Under the pieces are notes generated by a model. The model had not been told where the DNA came from. It saw only the letters and a program-made list of their open reading frames with translations, and searched no databases. A DNA stretch of 64,000 nucleotides, from positions 1 through 64,000 of the forward strand of contig DCLA01000019.1 in NCBI GenBank assembly GCA_002320815.1, in the 5' to 3' direction. Below are positions 34,713 to 43,899 of this stretch, piece by piece (position 1 is the stretch's first letter; each line of letters starts with the position of its first letter). Position numbers and translations under genes: made by a program. This stretch comes from Myxococcales bacterium UBA1660 (lineage in GTDB: Bacteria > Myxococcota_A > Polyangia > Polyangiales > Houyiibacteriaceae).

Positions 34713-35417
34713 ATGACCCTGCGAATCGACATCTGGTCGGATATCGCGTGCCCCTGGTGCTTCGTGGGCAAGCGGCGTTTCAATCGAGCGCTCGAGGGGT
34801 TCGACCGACGCGACGAGGTAGAGATCCATCTGCGCTCCTTCGAGCTGGATCCCTCCGCGCCCCGCCAGCGACCTCTGGAGCCCGACTACGTGGCGCGCCT
34901 GGCGCGCAAGTACGGCGTCCCGGTGCCTCAGGCCCAGGCGATGGTGGACCGCATGGCCCAGACCGGCGCCGAGGAGGGGATCACCTTCCGCTTCGACCGG
35001 ATTCAGCCCGGGAACACCTTCGACGCCCATCGGCTGCTGCACCTCGCGGCGGAGCACGGTCGGGCGAGCGAGCTGGAGACGGCCCTCTTCCGGGCCTACT
35101 TCGAGGAGGGCGTCGCGATCGGCGATCCGGCGGCGCTGGCCCCGGTGGCGACCGGGATCGGCCTGGACGCCGACGCCGTGGCCGCCACGCTGGCCTCCGA
35201 CGCCTTCGCCGACGCCGTCCGCGCGGACGAAGAGATGGCCGGCGCGCTCGGCATCCGCGGGGTGCCCTGCTTCGTCATCGAGCGGCAGTGGGCGATCCAG
35301 GGTGCCCAGGACAGCGAGGCCGTCCACTCGGTGCTGGAGAAGGCCTTCGACGAGCTGGGCGCCGAGGTCGCGGACGCCGACTTCTGCAGCGCCGACGGTG
35401 CCTGCAGCCCCGGCTAG
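34713..35417 (+). CDS. DsbA-family oxidoreductase, FrnE type
   Basis: 234 aa, no signal peptide, so cytosolic. Thioredoxin-like N-terminus with redox site CPWC at 13-16 ('DIACPWCFVGK'), helical insert with 'PGNTFDAHRLLHLAAEHG', and 'GIRGVPCFVIERQWAIQGAQDSE', which carries the cis-Pro (GVP) before the last strands. This matches FrnE/2-hydroxychromene-2-carboxylate-isomerase-like oxidoreductases (DsbA family, DUF953-type). A C-terminal pair, Cys-Ser-Ala-Asp-Gly-Ala-Cys, may form a second redox site. Stress tolerance is the usual role of FrnE; it is unproven here. Confidence 0.88.
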   Translation: MTLRIDIWSDIACPWCFVGKRRFNRALEGFDRRDEVEIHLRSFELDPSAPRQRPLEPDYVARLARKYGVPVPQAQAMVDRMAQTGAEEGITFRFDRIQPGNTFDAHRLLHLAAEHGRASELETALFRAYFEEGVAIGDPAALAPVATGIGLDADAVAATLASDAFADAVRADEEMAGALGIRGVPCFVIERQWAIQGAQDSEAVHSVLEKAFDELGAEVADADFCSADGACSPG

Positions 35418-35423
35418 GGAGCC

Positions 35424-36881
35424 TCAGTCCGGGCGGCCGTTGCCGTCTTCGTAGGTGGGATCCGGCTCGTCGTCCGTCACCACCGAGCTCGAGGCGGCGG
35501 CTTCGCCGGCGCCGCCATAGCCCTCGAGCAGCGCCGCTAGGAGCGACTGCCCCAGGCGCTCGTAGCCCCGGCGGGTGTAGTGGACGTGGTCCGGCGCGCC
35601 GAAGGCCGGATCCGCGGCCGACCACTCCACCATCGACAGGGGACCGCCGCTGAAGGCCACCAGGTCGAAGAAGCCACAGCCGGTCTGGACCGCGACCCGG
35701 TGCTGGGCCTCGATGAGCTGATGGGTCCGGGGGCGGTCCTCGTAGGAGCCGTCGTCCCGGCGAACCGGTCGATCCGAGGGCCCGACCAGCAGACAGCTCG
35801 CGTCGGGGGTGGTCTCGCGGATGCGGGTCATCACCTCGCGGACCCGCTGCTCGTAGCGCTCGATGGGGACCTCGTCGCCGCTCTCGTTGGTGCCGTAGGC
35901 GATGACCACCAGATCCGGCTGACGACGGCGGAGGTGCTCCCGGTACAGGGTGTCGTCCCAGAGCAGGTGGTAGCGGGCCCGGGCGCCGTTGATGCCGAGG
36001 GTGTCCACGATGACCCCGGGGGTCTCCCGCTCCACGGCGACGCCGAAGAAGCGGACCATTCCGTCGCCGACGGTCCGGACCTCGAGCTGGTGCTCGCCGT
36101 CCGGGACCCGATAGGTCGCGTAGCCCCCCTGGGTGCCCTCGCCCGCGGTGCTGACCCGCTCGGTGCGGCGACCGTCCACGAAGACGTCGAAGGACCCGCC
36201 CTCGGGCTGCTGGAGGTAGTAGACGTCGAAGAGCGAGGCCTTGGAGCCCAGCTCGCCGTCGTCGGTGGAGACCCGGCCCCAGGCCCCGGCGCGGTCGGAC
36301 TCCACGTAGGTCCCGGCGACGCCGAAGTGGTCGATGTCCCGGGTACCGCCGCGGACCTTCTCCGAGTCCCAGTTCCGCCGGGAGGACTCCATGTCCACGT
36401 CCCGGTGTCGGTAGCTGGGCCAGGGGTGAGCCGGCAGGATGATGCCGTGACCGGCGTCACCGAAGCGCCGCTGGAGCTCCCGCCGGATGTACCCGGTGAA
36501 GAGGTCCGAGGCGACGTGGCTGGCGCCGTAGAAGACCAGGCGCGCCTGACCCTCGCCGCGCTCGGCCCGGCGGAGCGCGCGGTGGAGGGCGTCCATCGAG
36601 TGCCCGTCGCGGTCCTCGATGGAGATGTCGTAGCCCATCTCGCCCTCGGCCGGGTCCCGGAGGATCCGCGGCCCCTGCCGCACGATCGGCGGGGGCGGCT
36701 CGTTGCGTCGCTGCTGGGCCCGGGCCCCCTCGGTGACCTGCGTTGCGGTGGCCCGGTCCATGGGACCGTCGGCGGCCGCGTGACCGTCCCCGGTGGCCAC
36801 GTCGTAGCCCGCGCTCCAGGCGAACGCCGCCACCAGGCCGAGGACGACGATGGCGAGCGGAGACTGCGCGACGCGCTTCAC
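35424..36881 (-). CDS. Membrane-anchored SGNH/GDSL hydrolase
   Basis: 485 aa from GTG 36881. A hydrophobic helix (about 8-25) after a Lys/Arg start is followed by a Thr/Pro linker. The SGNH fold has block I 'FYGASHVASD' (Ser nucleophile), block III 'AYGTNESG' (oxyanion Asn) and block V 'DHVHYT' (Asp and His). A beta-rich insert at about 190-300 ('KASLFDVYYLQQPEGGSFDVFVDGR') resembles carbohydrate-binding sandwiches of peptidoglycan or polysaccharide deacetylases. It would act in the periplasm, probably to remove acetyl groups from sugars. The gene is divergent from the second kinase. Confidence 0.88.
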   Translation of the reverse strand: MKRVAQSPLAIVVLGLVAAFAWSAGYDVATGDGHAAADGPMDRATATQVTEGARAQQRRNEPPPPIVRQGPRILRDPAEGEMGYDISIEDRDGHSMDALHRALRRAERGEGQARLVFYGASHVASDLFTGYIRRELQRRFGDAGHGIILPAHPWPSYRHRDVDMESSRRNWDSEKVRGGTRDIDHFGVAGTYVESDRAGAWGRVSTDDGELGSKASLFDVYYLQQPEGGSFDVFVDGRRTERVSTAGEGTQGGYATYRVPDGEHQLEVRTVGDGMVRFFGVAVERETPGVIVDTLGINGARARYHLLWDDTLYREHLRRRQPDLVVIAYGTNESGDEVPIERYEQRVREVMTRIRETTPDASCLLVGPSDRPVRRDDGSYEDRPRTHQLIEAQHRVAVQTGCGFFDLVAFSGGPLSMVEWSAADPAFGAPDHVHYTRRGYERLGQSLLAALLEGYGGAGEAAASSSVVTDDEPDPTYEDGNGRPD

Positions 36882-37013
36882 CCCTGGAACATGCCAGGCT
36901 GGGGCGATCCCGTCGAGAAATCGGGGCCGGTCGCTCGCGACGTCGGGTCCCCCGCTCGGGGGCAGGGGCCAGCGCCACGAAATGGGCGTTTGACGGGGGG
37001 CCGGCGTTGGTGG

Positions 37014-38789
37014 ATGCTCGCCACCGTGTCGTCCCATGTCGGACCCTACCAGCTCATCGAGCAGATCGGGATCGGCGGCATGGCGGAAGTCTTCAAGGCC
37101 TCCCAGGCCGGTGAAGAGGGCTTCGAGCGCATGGTCGCGGTCAAGCGGATCCTGCCCAACCTGAGCGCGGATCCCGACTTCGAGAAGATGTTCATCGACG
37201 AGGCGAAGATCGCGGTGCAGCTGCAGCACCCGAACATCGCCCAGATCTACGACCTCGGCCGCGACGGCGAGTCCCTCTTCATCGCCATGGAGTACGTCCA
37301 CGGCCGGGACATGAGCTCGATCATCGAGCGGCAGAACCAGAAGTACGGCCGGACCCTCCCCCTGTCCTTCGTGGTCCAGGTGACCACCAAGGTGTGCGAG
37401 GCCCTGCACCACGCGCACGCGGCGCGCGGCGCCTTCGGCCAGCCGCTCAACCTGATCCACCGGGACATCACCCCCCAGAACATCCTGGTCTCCTTCGAGG
37501 GCGCGGTGAAGGTGGTCGACTTCGGCCTCGCGCGCGCCGCCGGCCGCCTGGTCACCACCCAGGCCGGCGTGGTGAAGGGCAAGCTCGCCTACCTCTCGGC
37601 CGAACAGGCCCGGGGGGAAGACATCGACCACCGCAGCGACATCTTCAGCCTGGGAACCTGCCTCTACGAGTGGCTCACCGGGCAGCGGCTCTTCCTGCGC
37701 CGCAACGACCCGGAGACCGTGGTCGCCGTCCAGCAGGCCCAGGTGCCGCCCCTGCGGGCGATCCGGCCCGAGCTCCCCCAGGCCCTGGACGCCATCGTCC
37801 GCCGCGCCCTGCAGCCCGATCCGCGCAATCGCTACCAGGTCGCGGGCGAGATGCAGGAGGATCTTCTCGCCTTCGCCATGGAGGCCGGGATGCCGGTCCG
37901 CCGCCGGCGCCTCATCGAGGTGGTCACCGATCTCTTCCCGGAGGAGCTCCCCGACGAACGGTCCGCGCCGCGAGTGACCGTGCCCCACGGCGAACGAGTG
38001 CCCCGACGCGAGACGATGCCCCGGCCGCCCTCCCCGCCGCCGCCGGCCCCCGACGAGTCGGCGCCCTTCCTCGACCTGGCGCCGGAGCCCGAGGACGAGT
38101 CGACCGCCGATGGCGTCCCGCGGGACACCGTCCCCGCGCCCCCCGGCTCGTCCGCTCCCGGCGACGTCTACGAAGACGCCACGCACGTGCTCTTGGACGC
38201 CGACGAGGCGGTGATGCAGGTGGTCGCCGCGCCCCAGGTCCCCCGCGAGATGGCCGACATGGTGGCCCAGCTCGAGGAGCTCGATGACGGGGGAGACTTC
38301 GAGGACGAGGTCTCCGCGGTGCCCATCGTGGACTTCGACTCGTCGGCCGAGCCGCGGCCCCAGACGCCGCCCGGCCGCACCCCGTTGACCGCCCCGGACC
38401 CCGAGCCCCTGCCGGGCGAAGACACCGGCGACTTCGCGTTCCGCGCCGAGGCCATCGCCCAGAGCTCCGCCGCGCGCCGGGCCCCGAGCTTCGACGAGCC
38501 GACCAGCTCGTACTCGGAAGCCGACATCGCCCGGGCCCTGGCCGACGAGGCCCGGGCGGCCCACCCGCCGATGGACGACGACTTCGACGAGCCCACCCGC
38601 GCCTACTCCGCGGAGCTCACCGACGCCCTCCTCGGCCGTCCGGCCATCGCCGAGAAGGAGCCCGAGGGCCTCGTCTTCAGCGATGAGACCCTCGACGAGC
38701 GCCCGGCGGACGCCCTGGAGGAGCTCCTCGAGGACCTCGAGCCCCTGGAAGGCGAGGCCACCCGCACCGACGGCAAGAGCGACGAATGA
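37014..38789 (+). CDS. Hanks-type Ser/Thr protein kinase with long acidic C-terminus
   Basis: 591 aa from ATG 37014; a GTG four codons later is also possible. Kinase domain about 10-290: P-loop 'IGIGGMAEVFKA', VAVKRIL, HRDITPQN, 'VVDFGLAR', 'LSAEQARGEDIDHRSDIFS'. No membrane helix. From about 310 there is a Pro-, Asp- and Glu-rich disordered tail with three short motifs of the type 'DE-P-T-(S/R)-(S/A)-Y-S', which could be docking or phosphorylation sites. Together with the kinase at 20220-21269, the PP2C phosphatase and the FHA proteins it forms part of a Thr-phosphorylation network. Targets are unknown. Confidence 0.93.
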   Translation: MLATVSSHVGPYQLIEQIGIGGMAEVFKASQAGEEGFERMVAVKRILPNLSADPDFEKMFIDEAKIAVQLQHPNIAQIYDLGRDGESLFIAMEYVHGRDMSSIIERQNQKYGRTLPLSFVVQVTTKVCEALHHAHAARGAFGQPLNLIHRDITPQNILVSFEGAVKVVDFGLARAAGRLVTTQAGVVKGKLAYLSAEQARGEDIDHRSDIFSLGTCLYEWLTGQRLFLRRNDPETVVAVQQAQVPPLRAIRPELPQALDAIVRRALQPDPRNRYQVAGEMQEDLLAFAMEAGMPVRRRRLIEVVTDLFPEELPDERSAPRVTVPHGERVPRRETMPRPPSPPPPAPDESAPFLDLAPEPEDESTADGVPRDTVPAPPGSSAPGDVYEDATHVLLDADEAVMQVVAAPQVPREMADMVAQLEELDDGGDFEDEVSAVPIVDFDSSAEPRPQTPPGRTPLTAPDPEPLPGEDTGDFAFRAEAIAQSSAARRAPSFDEPTSSYSEADIARALADEARAAHPPMDDDFDEPTRAYSAELTDALLGRPAIAEKEPEGLVFSDETLDERPADALEELLEDLEPLEGEATRTDGKSDE

Positions 38790-38824
38790 GCCGCCCCCGT
38801 CGGGCCCGGAAAAAGGGTCCCGAG

Positions 38825-38854
38825 TTGACTTCACCGGCTGGTAAGTTCAGAAAT
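38825..38854 (+). promoter_or_regulatory. Weak promoter-like sequence before the DUF445 gene
   Basis: TTGACT at 38825-38830 resembles a -35 element. A poor -10 candidate lies about 16-17 bases downstream (TCAGAAAT region), 60 bases before the GTG start. The stretch is AT-rich for this genome. The call is tentative. Confidence 0.2.
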
Positions 38855-38910
38855 CGGCGCGCACTGCGCGCGTCGCGTCCCCCCCTCATCCCCCGAACGC
38901 CCGAGACCCC

Positions 38911-40122
38911 GTGAGCTTCATCGATCGCCTCGCTTCGGATTGGCTGGTCCTGCTGATCCCCGTCTTCAGCGCGTTCGTGGGCTGGTTCACCAACGTCGTC
39001 GCGATCAAGATGATGTTCTACCCCACGGATCCGTGGGGGAAGCCGCCGTGGTTCGGTTGGCAGGGCATCGTGCCCGCCAACGCCCACCGGCTGGCCAAGA
39101 TGTCGACGCAGCTCATCCTGACCAAGCTGCTGAGCCTCGAGGAGCTCTTCGCCTCGTTCAAGGGCGACGCCTTCGCCGCCGAGATCGAACCCGTCGTCGA
39201 AGAGATCACCGAGCAGATCATCGAAGAGGTCGCCACCAAGCGTGCTCCCCAGATGTGGGAGAACGCCGGCGAGTTCATGCAGAACCAGGTGCGGGAGCAG
39301 ATCAAGGCCAAGGTCCACGAGACCGCGGTCAAGATCGTCGACGACTTCTCCGCCAACATCACCGACATCCTCGACCTGGAGAAGGTCGTCGTGGACGCGG
39401 TGATGGAGGACAAGGAGCTGATGAGCATGATGTTCCTCCAGGTCGGAGGGGCGGAGTTCAAGTTCATCGAGCGGAGCGGCATCTGGTTCGGTTTCCTCTT
39501 CGGCGTGATCCAGATGTGCGTCTGGCTCTACGCCCCGGCCGACTGGGTCCTGCCGGTGGCCGGCTTCGTGGTCGGCTACGCCACCAACTGGCTGGCGCTG
39601 AAGCTCATCTTCCAGCCGAAGCACCCGAAGAAGGTCGGGCCCTTCGTCATCCACGGGCTCTTCCACAAGCGGCAGCTCGAGGTGACCCGGGAGTTCTCGA
39701 AGCTCACCGCGGGCAAGGTCCTCAACGCCGACAACATCACCAAGACGGTGCTCTCCGGCCCGACCGCCGAGAAGATCTTCGGCATCGTCGAGACCCACGT
39801 CCGGGCGCTGATCACCGAGTACATGCAGCACCCGATGGCGGCGATGTTGGTCCCGCCGGACCAGCGCGCGGAGCTCGAGGAAGAGCTCCTGCAGCGGATC
39901 CGCGACGAGCTCCCCAAGGAGGGCGGCCTGCTCCACACCTTCGCCGGCAAGGCGGTGGACATCGAGCACGCCATCGGCGACCGCATGAAGGAGCTGCCCC
40001 CCGACGAGTTCGAGGGCGTGCTCCGCCCGGCCTTCCAGCAGGACGAGTGGAAGCTCATCCTCGCCGGCGCCGCGCTCGGCTTCGTCGCCGGCATCGCGCA
40101 GCTCGTCTACGTCTTCAGCTGA
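38911..40122 (+). CDS. DUF445 family membrane protein
   Basis: 403 aa from a GTG start. An N-terminal membrane helix region ('WLVLLIPVFSAFVGWFTNVVAIKMMFYP') and an internal copy ('IWFGFLFGVIQMCVWLYAPADWVLPVAGFVVGYATNWLALKLIFQP') share the G-x-x-T-N-x-x-A-x-K-x-x-F-x-P pattern. This is the duplicated signature of DUF445/YheB proteins. Between and after them lie long amphipathic helices. A single helix ends the protein. No function is established for the family. The gene is monocistronic. Confidence 0.9.
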   Translation: MSFIDRLASDWLVLLIPVFSAFVGWFTNVVAIKMMFYPTDPWGKPPWFGWQGIVPANAHRLAKMSTQLILTKLLSLEELFASFKGDAFAAEIEPVVEEITEQIIEEVATKRAPQMWENAGEFMQNQVREQIKAKVHETAVKIVDDFSANITDILDLEKVVVDAVMEDKELMSMMFLQVGGAEFKFIERSGIWFGFLFGVIQMCVWLYAPADWVLPVAGFVVGYATNWLALKLIFQPKHPKKVGPFVIHGLFHKRQLEVTREFSKLTAGKVLNADNITKTVLSGPTAEKIFGIVETHVRALITEYMQHPMAAMLVPPDQRAELEEELLQRIRDELPKEGGLLHTFAGKAVDIEHAIGDRMKELPPDEFEGVLRPAFQQDEWKLILAGAALGFVAGIAQLVYVFS

Positions 40123-40239
40123 CGCACTCCCTGCGTGCACCGTCCCGGCTGCGCACCCGATGCGCGGTGGGCGGTCGTGCCGCGTGGGAACCCGGGGTGG
40201 AACGCTCGTTGCTCCCTCTCGAGTCGAAGGAGGCTTCGC

Positions 40240-40695
40240 ATGGCCCACCCCGACTCTCCGCTCCGCGTCCGGGAGCGCGTGCTCGCTCAACACGATCTGC
40301 TCCGCCTGCGGCTCCAGGGACTGGCCGAAGGGGTCGACGCCCTCCGCGCCGGCAGGCTGGAGGTCGACGAGCTCCGCATCCGCTGCTGGGAGACCCTGGC
40401 GCTGCTCCGGGCGCACACCAAGGACGAGGAGCAGTGGCTCCTGCCGGTCCTGCGCGAGGCCGATGGCTTCGGCCCGGTGCGGGTCGACGCGCTCCGGGAC
40501 GAACACCGGACCCAGGCCCACGAGCTCGCCGAGGCCATGGATGCGCTCCGGGACGCCCGGGAGCCGGAGTCCCTCGCCCGGGCCATCGAGGGCCTGGTGA
40601 AGCGGATCCTGGACGACATGGACGAGGAGGAGCGCACCTACCTCGATCCCAACCTGCTCAAAGAGAGCCTGGTCACCACCGGATTCATCGGTTGA
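40240..40695 (+). CDS. Hemerythrin-like protein
   Basis: 151 aa, four-helix bundle. Iron-ligand candidates: His18 (LAQHD), His59 and Glu63 (HTKDEE), His89 and His94 (DEHRTQAHEL) and acidic residues at 127-132 (DMDEEER). The set matches hemerythrin-like domains that bind a di-iron centre and may sense or carry oxygen or NO. A very good ribosome binding site (GAAGGAGG, 7 bases before ATG) argues for a high translation rate. It is 34 bases upstream of the sigma-54 activator and next to the respiratory operon, which supports a role in oxygen or nitrosative stress. Confidence 0.85.
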   Translation: MAHPDSPLRVRERVLAQHDLLRLRLQGLAEGVDALRAGRLEVDELRIRCWETLALLRAHTKDEEQWLLPVLREADGFGPVRVDALRDEHRTQAHELAEAMDALRDAREPESLARAIEGLVKRILDDMDEEERTYLDPNLLKESLVTTGFIG

Positions 40696-40729
40696 CGGCC
40701 CCGGGGTCGGCCATGACAGATTCTCGGTG

Positions 40730-42112
40730 ATGACCGCGAAGGGACGAGTACTCGTCGTCGACGACGAGGCCAACGCGCGCAGCGCCCTCGCCGAGCTCCT
40801 CGAGGACGAGGGCTACGCGACCGAGGAAGCCGAAGACGGAGTCGCCGCCCTCGAGGCCATCGAGCGCTTCGAGCCGGAGGTGGTCCTCACCGACCTCAAG
40901 ATGCCGCGGATGGACGGCCTCGAGCTCGTGTCCCGGGGCAAGGCCGCCAACCCCTCCCTGGCGTTCGTGGTGATGACCGCCTTCGGATCCATCGAGACCG
41001 CCGTCGACGCCATCAAGCGGGGAGCGGACAACTACCTGACCAAGCCGCTCGACATGGACGCCGTCTCCGCGCTGGTCGCCCGGGCGCTGGAGACCGCCCG
41101 GACCGCCAGCGAGGTCCGGGAGCTCCGCGCGCGCATCGACGACAAGCTCTCGTTCCGGGGGATCCTCGGCGACCACCCCACCATGCAGCGGGTGCTCAAG
41201 CGGGTCTCCCAGGTCGCGCGGAGCCGCGCCACCGTGCTGGTGCACGGTGAGACGGGCACCGGCAAGGAGCTCATCGCCTCGGCGATCCACCACAACAGCG
41301 ATCGGCGGGACCGCCCCTTCGTTCGCGTGAACTGCGCCGCCCTCGCCGAGAGCCTGCTGGAGAGCGAGCTCTTCGGGCACGAGCGGGGCGCCTTCACCGG
41401 AGCCATCGGTCGCCGCAAGGGGCGCTTCGAGGAGGCCGATGGCGGCACCCTCTTCCTGGACGAGGTGAGCGAGATCGCGCTGCCCACCCAGGTGAAGCTC
41501 CTGCGCTTCCTCCAAGAGCGGGAGCTCGAGCGGGTCGGCAGCAACCAGACCATCGCCGTCGACGTGCGGGTGGTGGCCGCGACCAACCGCGATCTGCGCG
41601 CGATGGTGGAGGAGGGGACGTTCCGCGAGGACCTCTACTACCGCCTGAACGTGGTCCAGGTGGATCTGCCGCCGCTCCGCGCGCGGAAGACCGACGTGCC
41701 GGTGCTCGCCCAGGCCTTCCTCCGGCGCACCGCGAAGGAGAACGGCATCGAGGTCGGCGGGTTCACGGACGAAGCCCTGCGCGCGCTGATGGCCTACGCC
41801 TGGCCGGGGAACGTGCGCGAGCTCCAGAACGCCGTGGAGCGCGCGGTGGTGCTCTGCGAGGACGACGTCGTCGGGCCCGAACACCTGATGGAGGCCGCGG
41901 ACCTCGGGATCCGCACCAAGGGCGACGAGCTGGGGCTGCTCGTCCCCGGGGCCACCATGGCCGAGGTCGAGCGCCTGGTCATCGAACGCACCCTGGACGC
42001 GGTCGCCGGGTCCACCGCCCAGGCCGCCGAGATGCTGGGGATCAGCCGCCGCAAGATCCAGTACCGGCTCAAGGAGTGGTCCGGCGAGGACCCGGGCCCC
42101 GAAGACGAATAG
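40730..42112 (+). CDS. NtrC-family sigma-54-dependent response regulator
   Basis: 460 aa from ATG 40730 (a GTG is one codon upstream). Receiver domain with Asp55 (LTDLKMP) and Lys105 (TKPLD). AAA+ domain with Walker A GETGTGKE (173-180), the sigma-54-contacting GAFTGA loop (220-225) and Walker B LFLDE (241-245). Fis-type DNA-binding domain at the C-terminus ('STAQAAEMLGISRRKIQYRLKEW'). All key residues are intact, so it should activate sigma-54 promoters upon phosphorylation. It ends six bases from the stop of the REC-PAS-kinase gene on the opposite strand, so those kinases are candidate partners. Confidence 0.95.
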   Translation: MTAKGRVLVVDDEANARSALAELLEDEGYATEEAEDGVAALEAIERFEPEVVLTDLKMPRMDGLELVSRGKAANPSLAFVVMTAFGSIETAVDAIKRGADNYLTKPLDMDAVSALVARALETARTASEVRELRARIDDKLSFRGILGDHPTMQRVLKRVSQVARSRATVLVHGETGTGKELIASAIHHNSDRRDRPFVRVNCAALAESLLESELFGHERGAFTGAIGRRKGRFEEADGGTLFLDEVSEIALPTQVKLLRFLQERELERVGSNQTIAVDVRVVAATNRDLRAMVEEGTFREDLYYRLNVVQVDLPPLRARKTDVPVLAQAFLRRTAKENGIEVGGFTDEALRALMAYAWPGNVRELQNAVERAVVLCEDDVVGPEHLMEAADLGIRTKGDELGLLVPGATMAEVERLVIERTLDAVAGSTAQAAEMLGISRRKIQYRLKEWSGEDPGPEDE

Positions 42113-42118
42113 GCCCCT

Positions 42119-43564
42119 TCAGCCGGCGGCGAGGTCGATGCGCACGGCGGCCCCGCCGAGGTCGCTCGAGCCCAGCCGCAGCTCGCCCTCGTGGAGCTCG
42201 ACGATGCGCCGCACGATGGTCAGCCCGAGCCCGGTGCCGGCGGCCTTCGTGGTGAAGAAGGGCTCCAGGAGCTTCTCCGACGTCTCACCGAACCCGGGCC
42301 CGGAATCCTCCACCGTCAACGTGACCCCGCCCGCGTTCCGCTCGGCCCGGACCCGGATGCGGCCGGGCTCCCCGTCGAGCGCGTCCGCCGCGTTGGCCAC
42401 CAGGTTCACCAGGACCTGCTCCAGTCGTCCCGGCTCCCCGCGCGCCATCAGGCCCGCGGGCGCCTCCACCTCCAGGCGGATCCCCCGCTCGGCGCAGACC
42501 GGTGCCTCCAGCCGGGCCACCTGCTGCACCAGCTGCTGAAGGTCGACGGACTCGGTCCGCAGGCTCGCCGGACGGGCCAGCCCCAGGAAGTCGTCCAGGA
42601 GCGAAGAGAGGCGGGCCAGCTCGTGGCGCACCAGCTCCACCGGGGCGGTGAGCTTGTCCCGCCGGGGGACGTCGACCTTCGCCAGCCGCCGCGAGAGGAG
42701 CTGCAGCTGCAGGCTCGCCGCGTTCAGCGGGTTGCGGATCTCGTGGGCCAACCCGGTGGTCAGGACGCCGATGGCAGCCATGGCCTCGGCCCGGGCGCTC
42801 CGGTGCTCGAGGGTGCGCTGCTCGGTGACGTCGAGGCCCATCGCCAGCACGTCCACCGCGGTCCGGGTCTCGGGCACGTGGGTGAGCTGCCAGCGGATGA
42901 TGCGCTCGCCCGCGGCGGGGTGCTGCACCGTCGTCTCGAAGGCCGGGACCTCCCCGTCGCGCAGGAGCGCGCCGAGCGCGCTCTCGAAGGGCTCGCCGAG
43001 CGCTTGGACGGATCCGTCGCCGGAGGAGAGCACGCCCTCGAGGCCTTCGGCCGCGCGCCGGTTCGCGAAGACCAGCTTGCTCTCCGAACCGATGCCCACG
43101 ATCCAGGCCTCCACGTTGTCGACCACGCCGCGGTAGATGGCCTCCGACGCGGCCAGCGCCCGCGCGAGCGCGGTCCGCTCGCCGCGGAGCTGCACCTGCG
43201 CGAGGGCGCGCTCCGCCAGGGCCAGCAGGTCGTCCACGTCGACGGGCTTGAGCAGGTAGGCGTAGGCCCCGTGCCGCACTGCCGCGATGGCGGTCTCCAG
43301 GGTGCCCTGACCGGTCATCAAGAGGATCTCGGCGGCGGGGTTGAGCGCGCGGAGCGGCTCGAGGAGCTCGAGGCCGTTGGCGTCCGGCAGGCCGACGTCG
43401 ACCAGCGCGAGCGCCGTCCGCTCGTCCAGGAGGTCGCGGGCCTGGGCGGCGCTGCCGGCGATGGCGGTCTCCACCTCCAGCTCCTCGAAGAGCTCGGCGA
43501 GGTTCTCGGCGAGGTCCCGATTGTCATCGACGATCAGGACGCGCAGCGGGCGTTCGGTGGTCAC
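42119..43564 (-). CDS. Hybrid REC-PAS histidine kinase
   Basis: 481 aa from GTG 43564, which overlaps the upstream stop as GTGA. An N-terminal receiver has Asp56 and Lys106 (LKPVD). A PAS domain follows (about 135-250, 'EAIYRGVVDNVEAWIVGIG'), then a HisKA domain with His274 in LAHEIRNPLN and an HATPase_c domain with 'ANAADAL', 'DSGPGFG' and 'GTGLGLTIV'. There is no membrane helix, so it is cytosolic. The N-terminal placing of the receiver suggests that it takes phosphate from an upstream kinase or gates its own kinase activity. Last gene of the operon. Confidence 0.93.
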   Translation of the reverse strand: MTTERPLRVLIVDDNRDLAENLAELFEELEVETAIAGSAAQARDLLDERTALALVDVGLPDANGLELLEPLRALNPAAEILLMTGQGTLETAIAAVRHGAYAYLLKPVDVDDLLALAERALAQVQLRGERTALARALAASEAIYRGVVDNVEAWIVGIGSESKLVFANRRAAEGLEGVLSSGDGSVQALGEPFESALGALLRDGEVPAFETTVQHPAAGERIIRWQLTHVPETRTAVDVLAMGLDVTEQRTLEHRSARAEAMAAIGVLTTGLAHEIRNPLNAASLQLQLLSRRLAKVDVPRRDKLTAPVELVRHELARLSSLLDDFLGLARPASLRTESVDLQQLVQQVARLEAPVCAERGIRLEVEAPAGLMARGEPGRLEQVLVNLVANAADALDGEPGRIRVRAERNAGGVTLTVEDSGPGFGETSEKLLEPFFTTKAAGTGLGLTIVRRIVELHEGELRLGSSDLGGAAVRIDLAAG

Positions 43565-43899
43565 TGCAGGAGCGAGAGCAGGTCGTCGAGGGGGACGGGT
43601 TTGGCGAGGACGGGGCCCACCGCGAGGGCGCGCGCGCGATGGCTCTCGTCGGTGTAGGCGGTCATCAGAGCCACGCGAATGGTGGGACACACCGCCTGGA
43701 GTCGGGCGGCCAGATCGACGCCGTCCTCCTTACCCAGACAGATGTCCAGGAGCGCCAGGTCGAACTCGCAGGCCCGGGCGCAGAGCCGCTCGGCCGGAGC
43801 CGAGCTGGCCTCGAGCGCGACCTGGTGGCCCTCGTCCTCCAGCAGCTCCCCGAGGTTCTCGGCGAGCTCCTCGTTGTCGTCGACGATCAGGATCTTCAT
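43561..43899 (-). CDS. Single-domain response regulator in the oxidase operon
   Basis: 112 aa, a bare receiver: acidic pocket Asp7-Asp8, phosphoacceptor Asp52 (LLDICLGKEDG), Thr80 (LMTAYT), Lys100 (AKPVP). No output domain. Its ATG overlaps the stop of the globin kinase gene and its stop overlaps the start of the hybrid kinase gene. By position it could shuttle phosphate between these two kinases. Confidence 0.9.
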   Translation of the reverse strand: MKILIVDDNEELAENLGELLEDEGHQVALEASSAPAERLCARACEFDLALLDICLGKEDGVDLAARLQAVCPTIRVALMTAYTDESHRARALAVGPVLAKPVPLDDLLSLLQ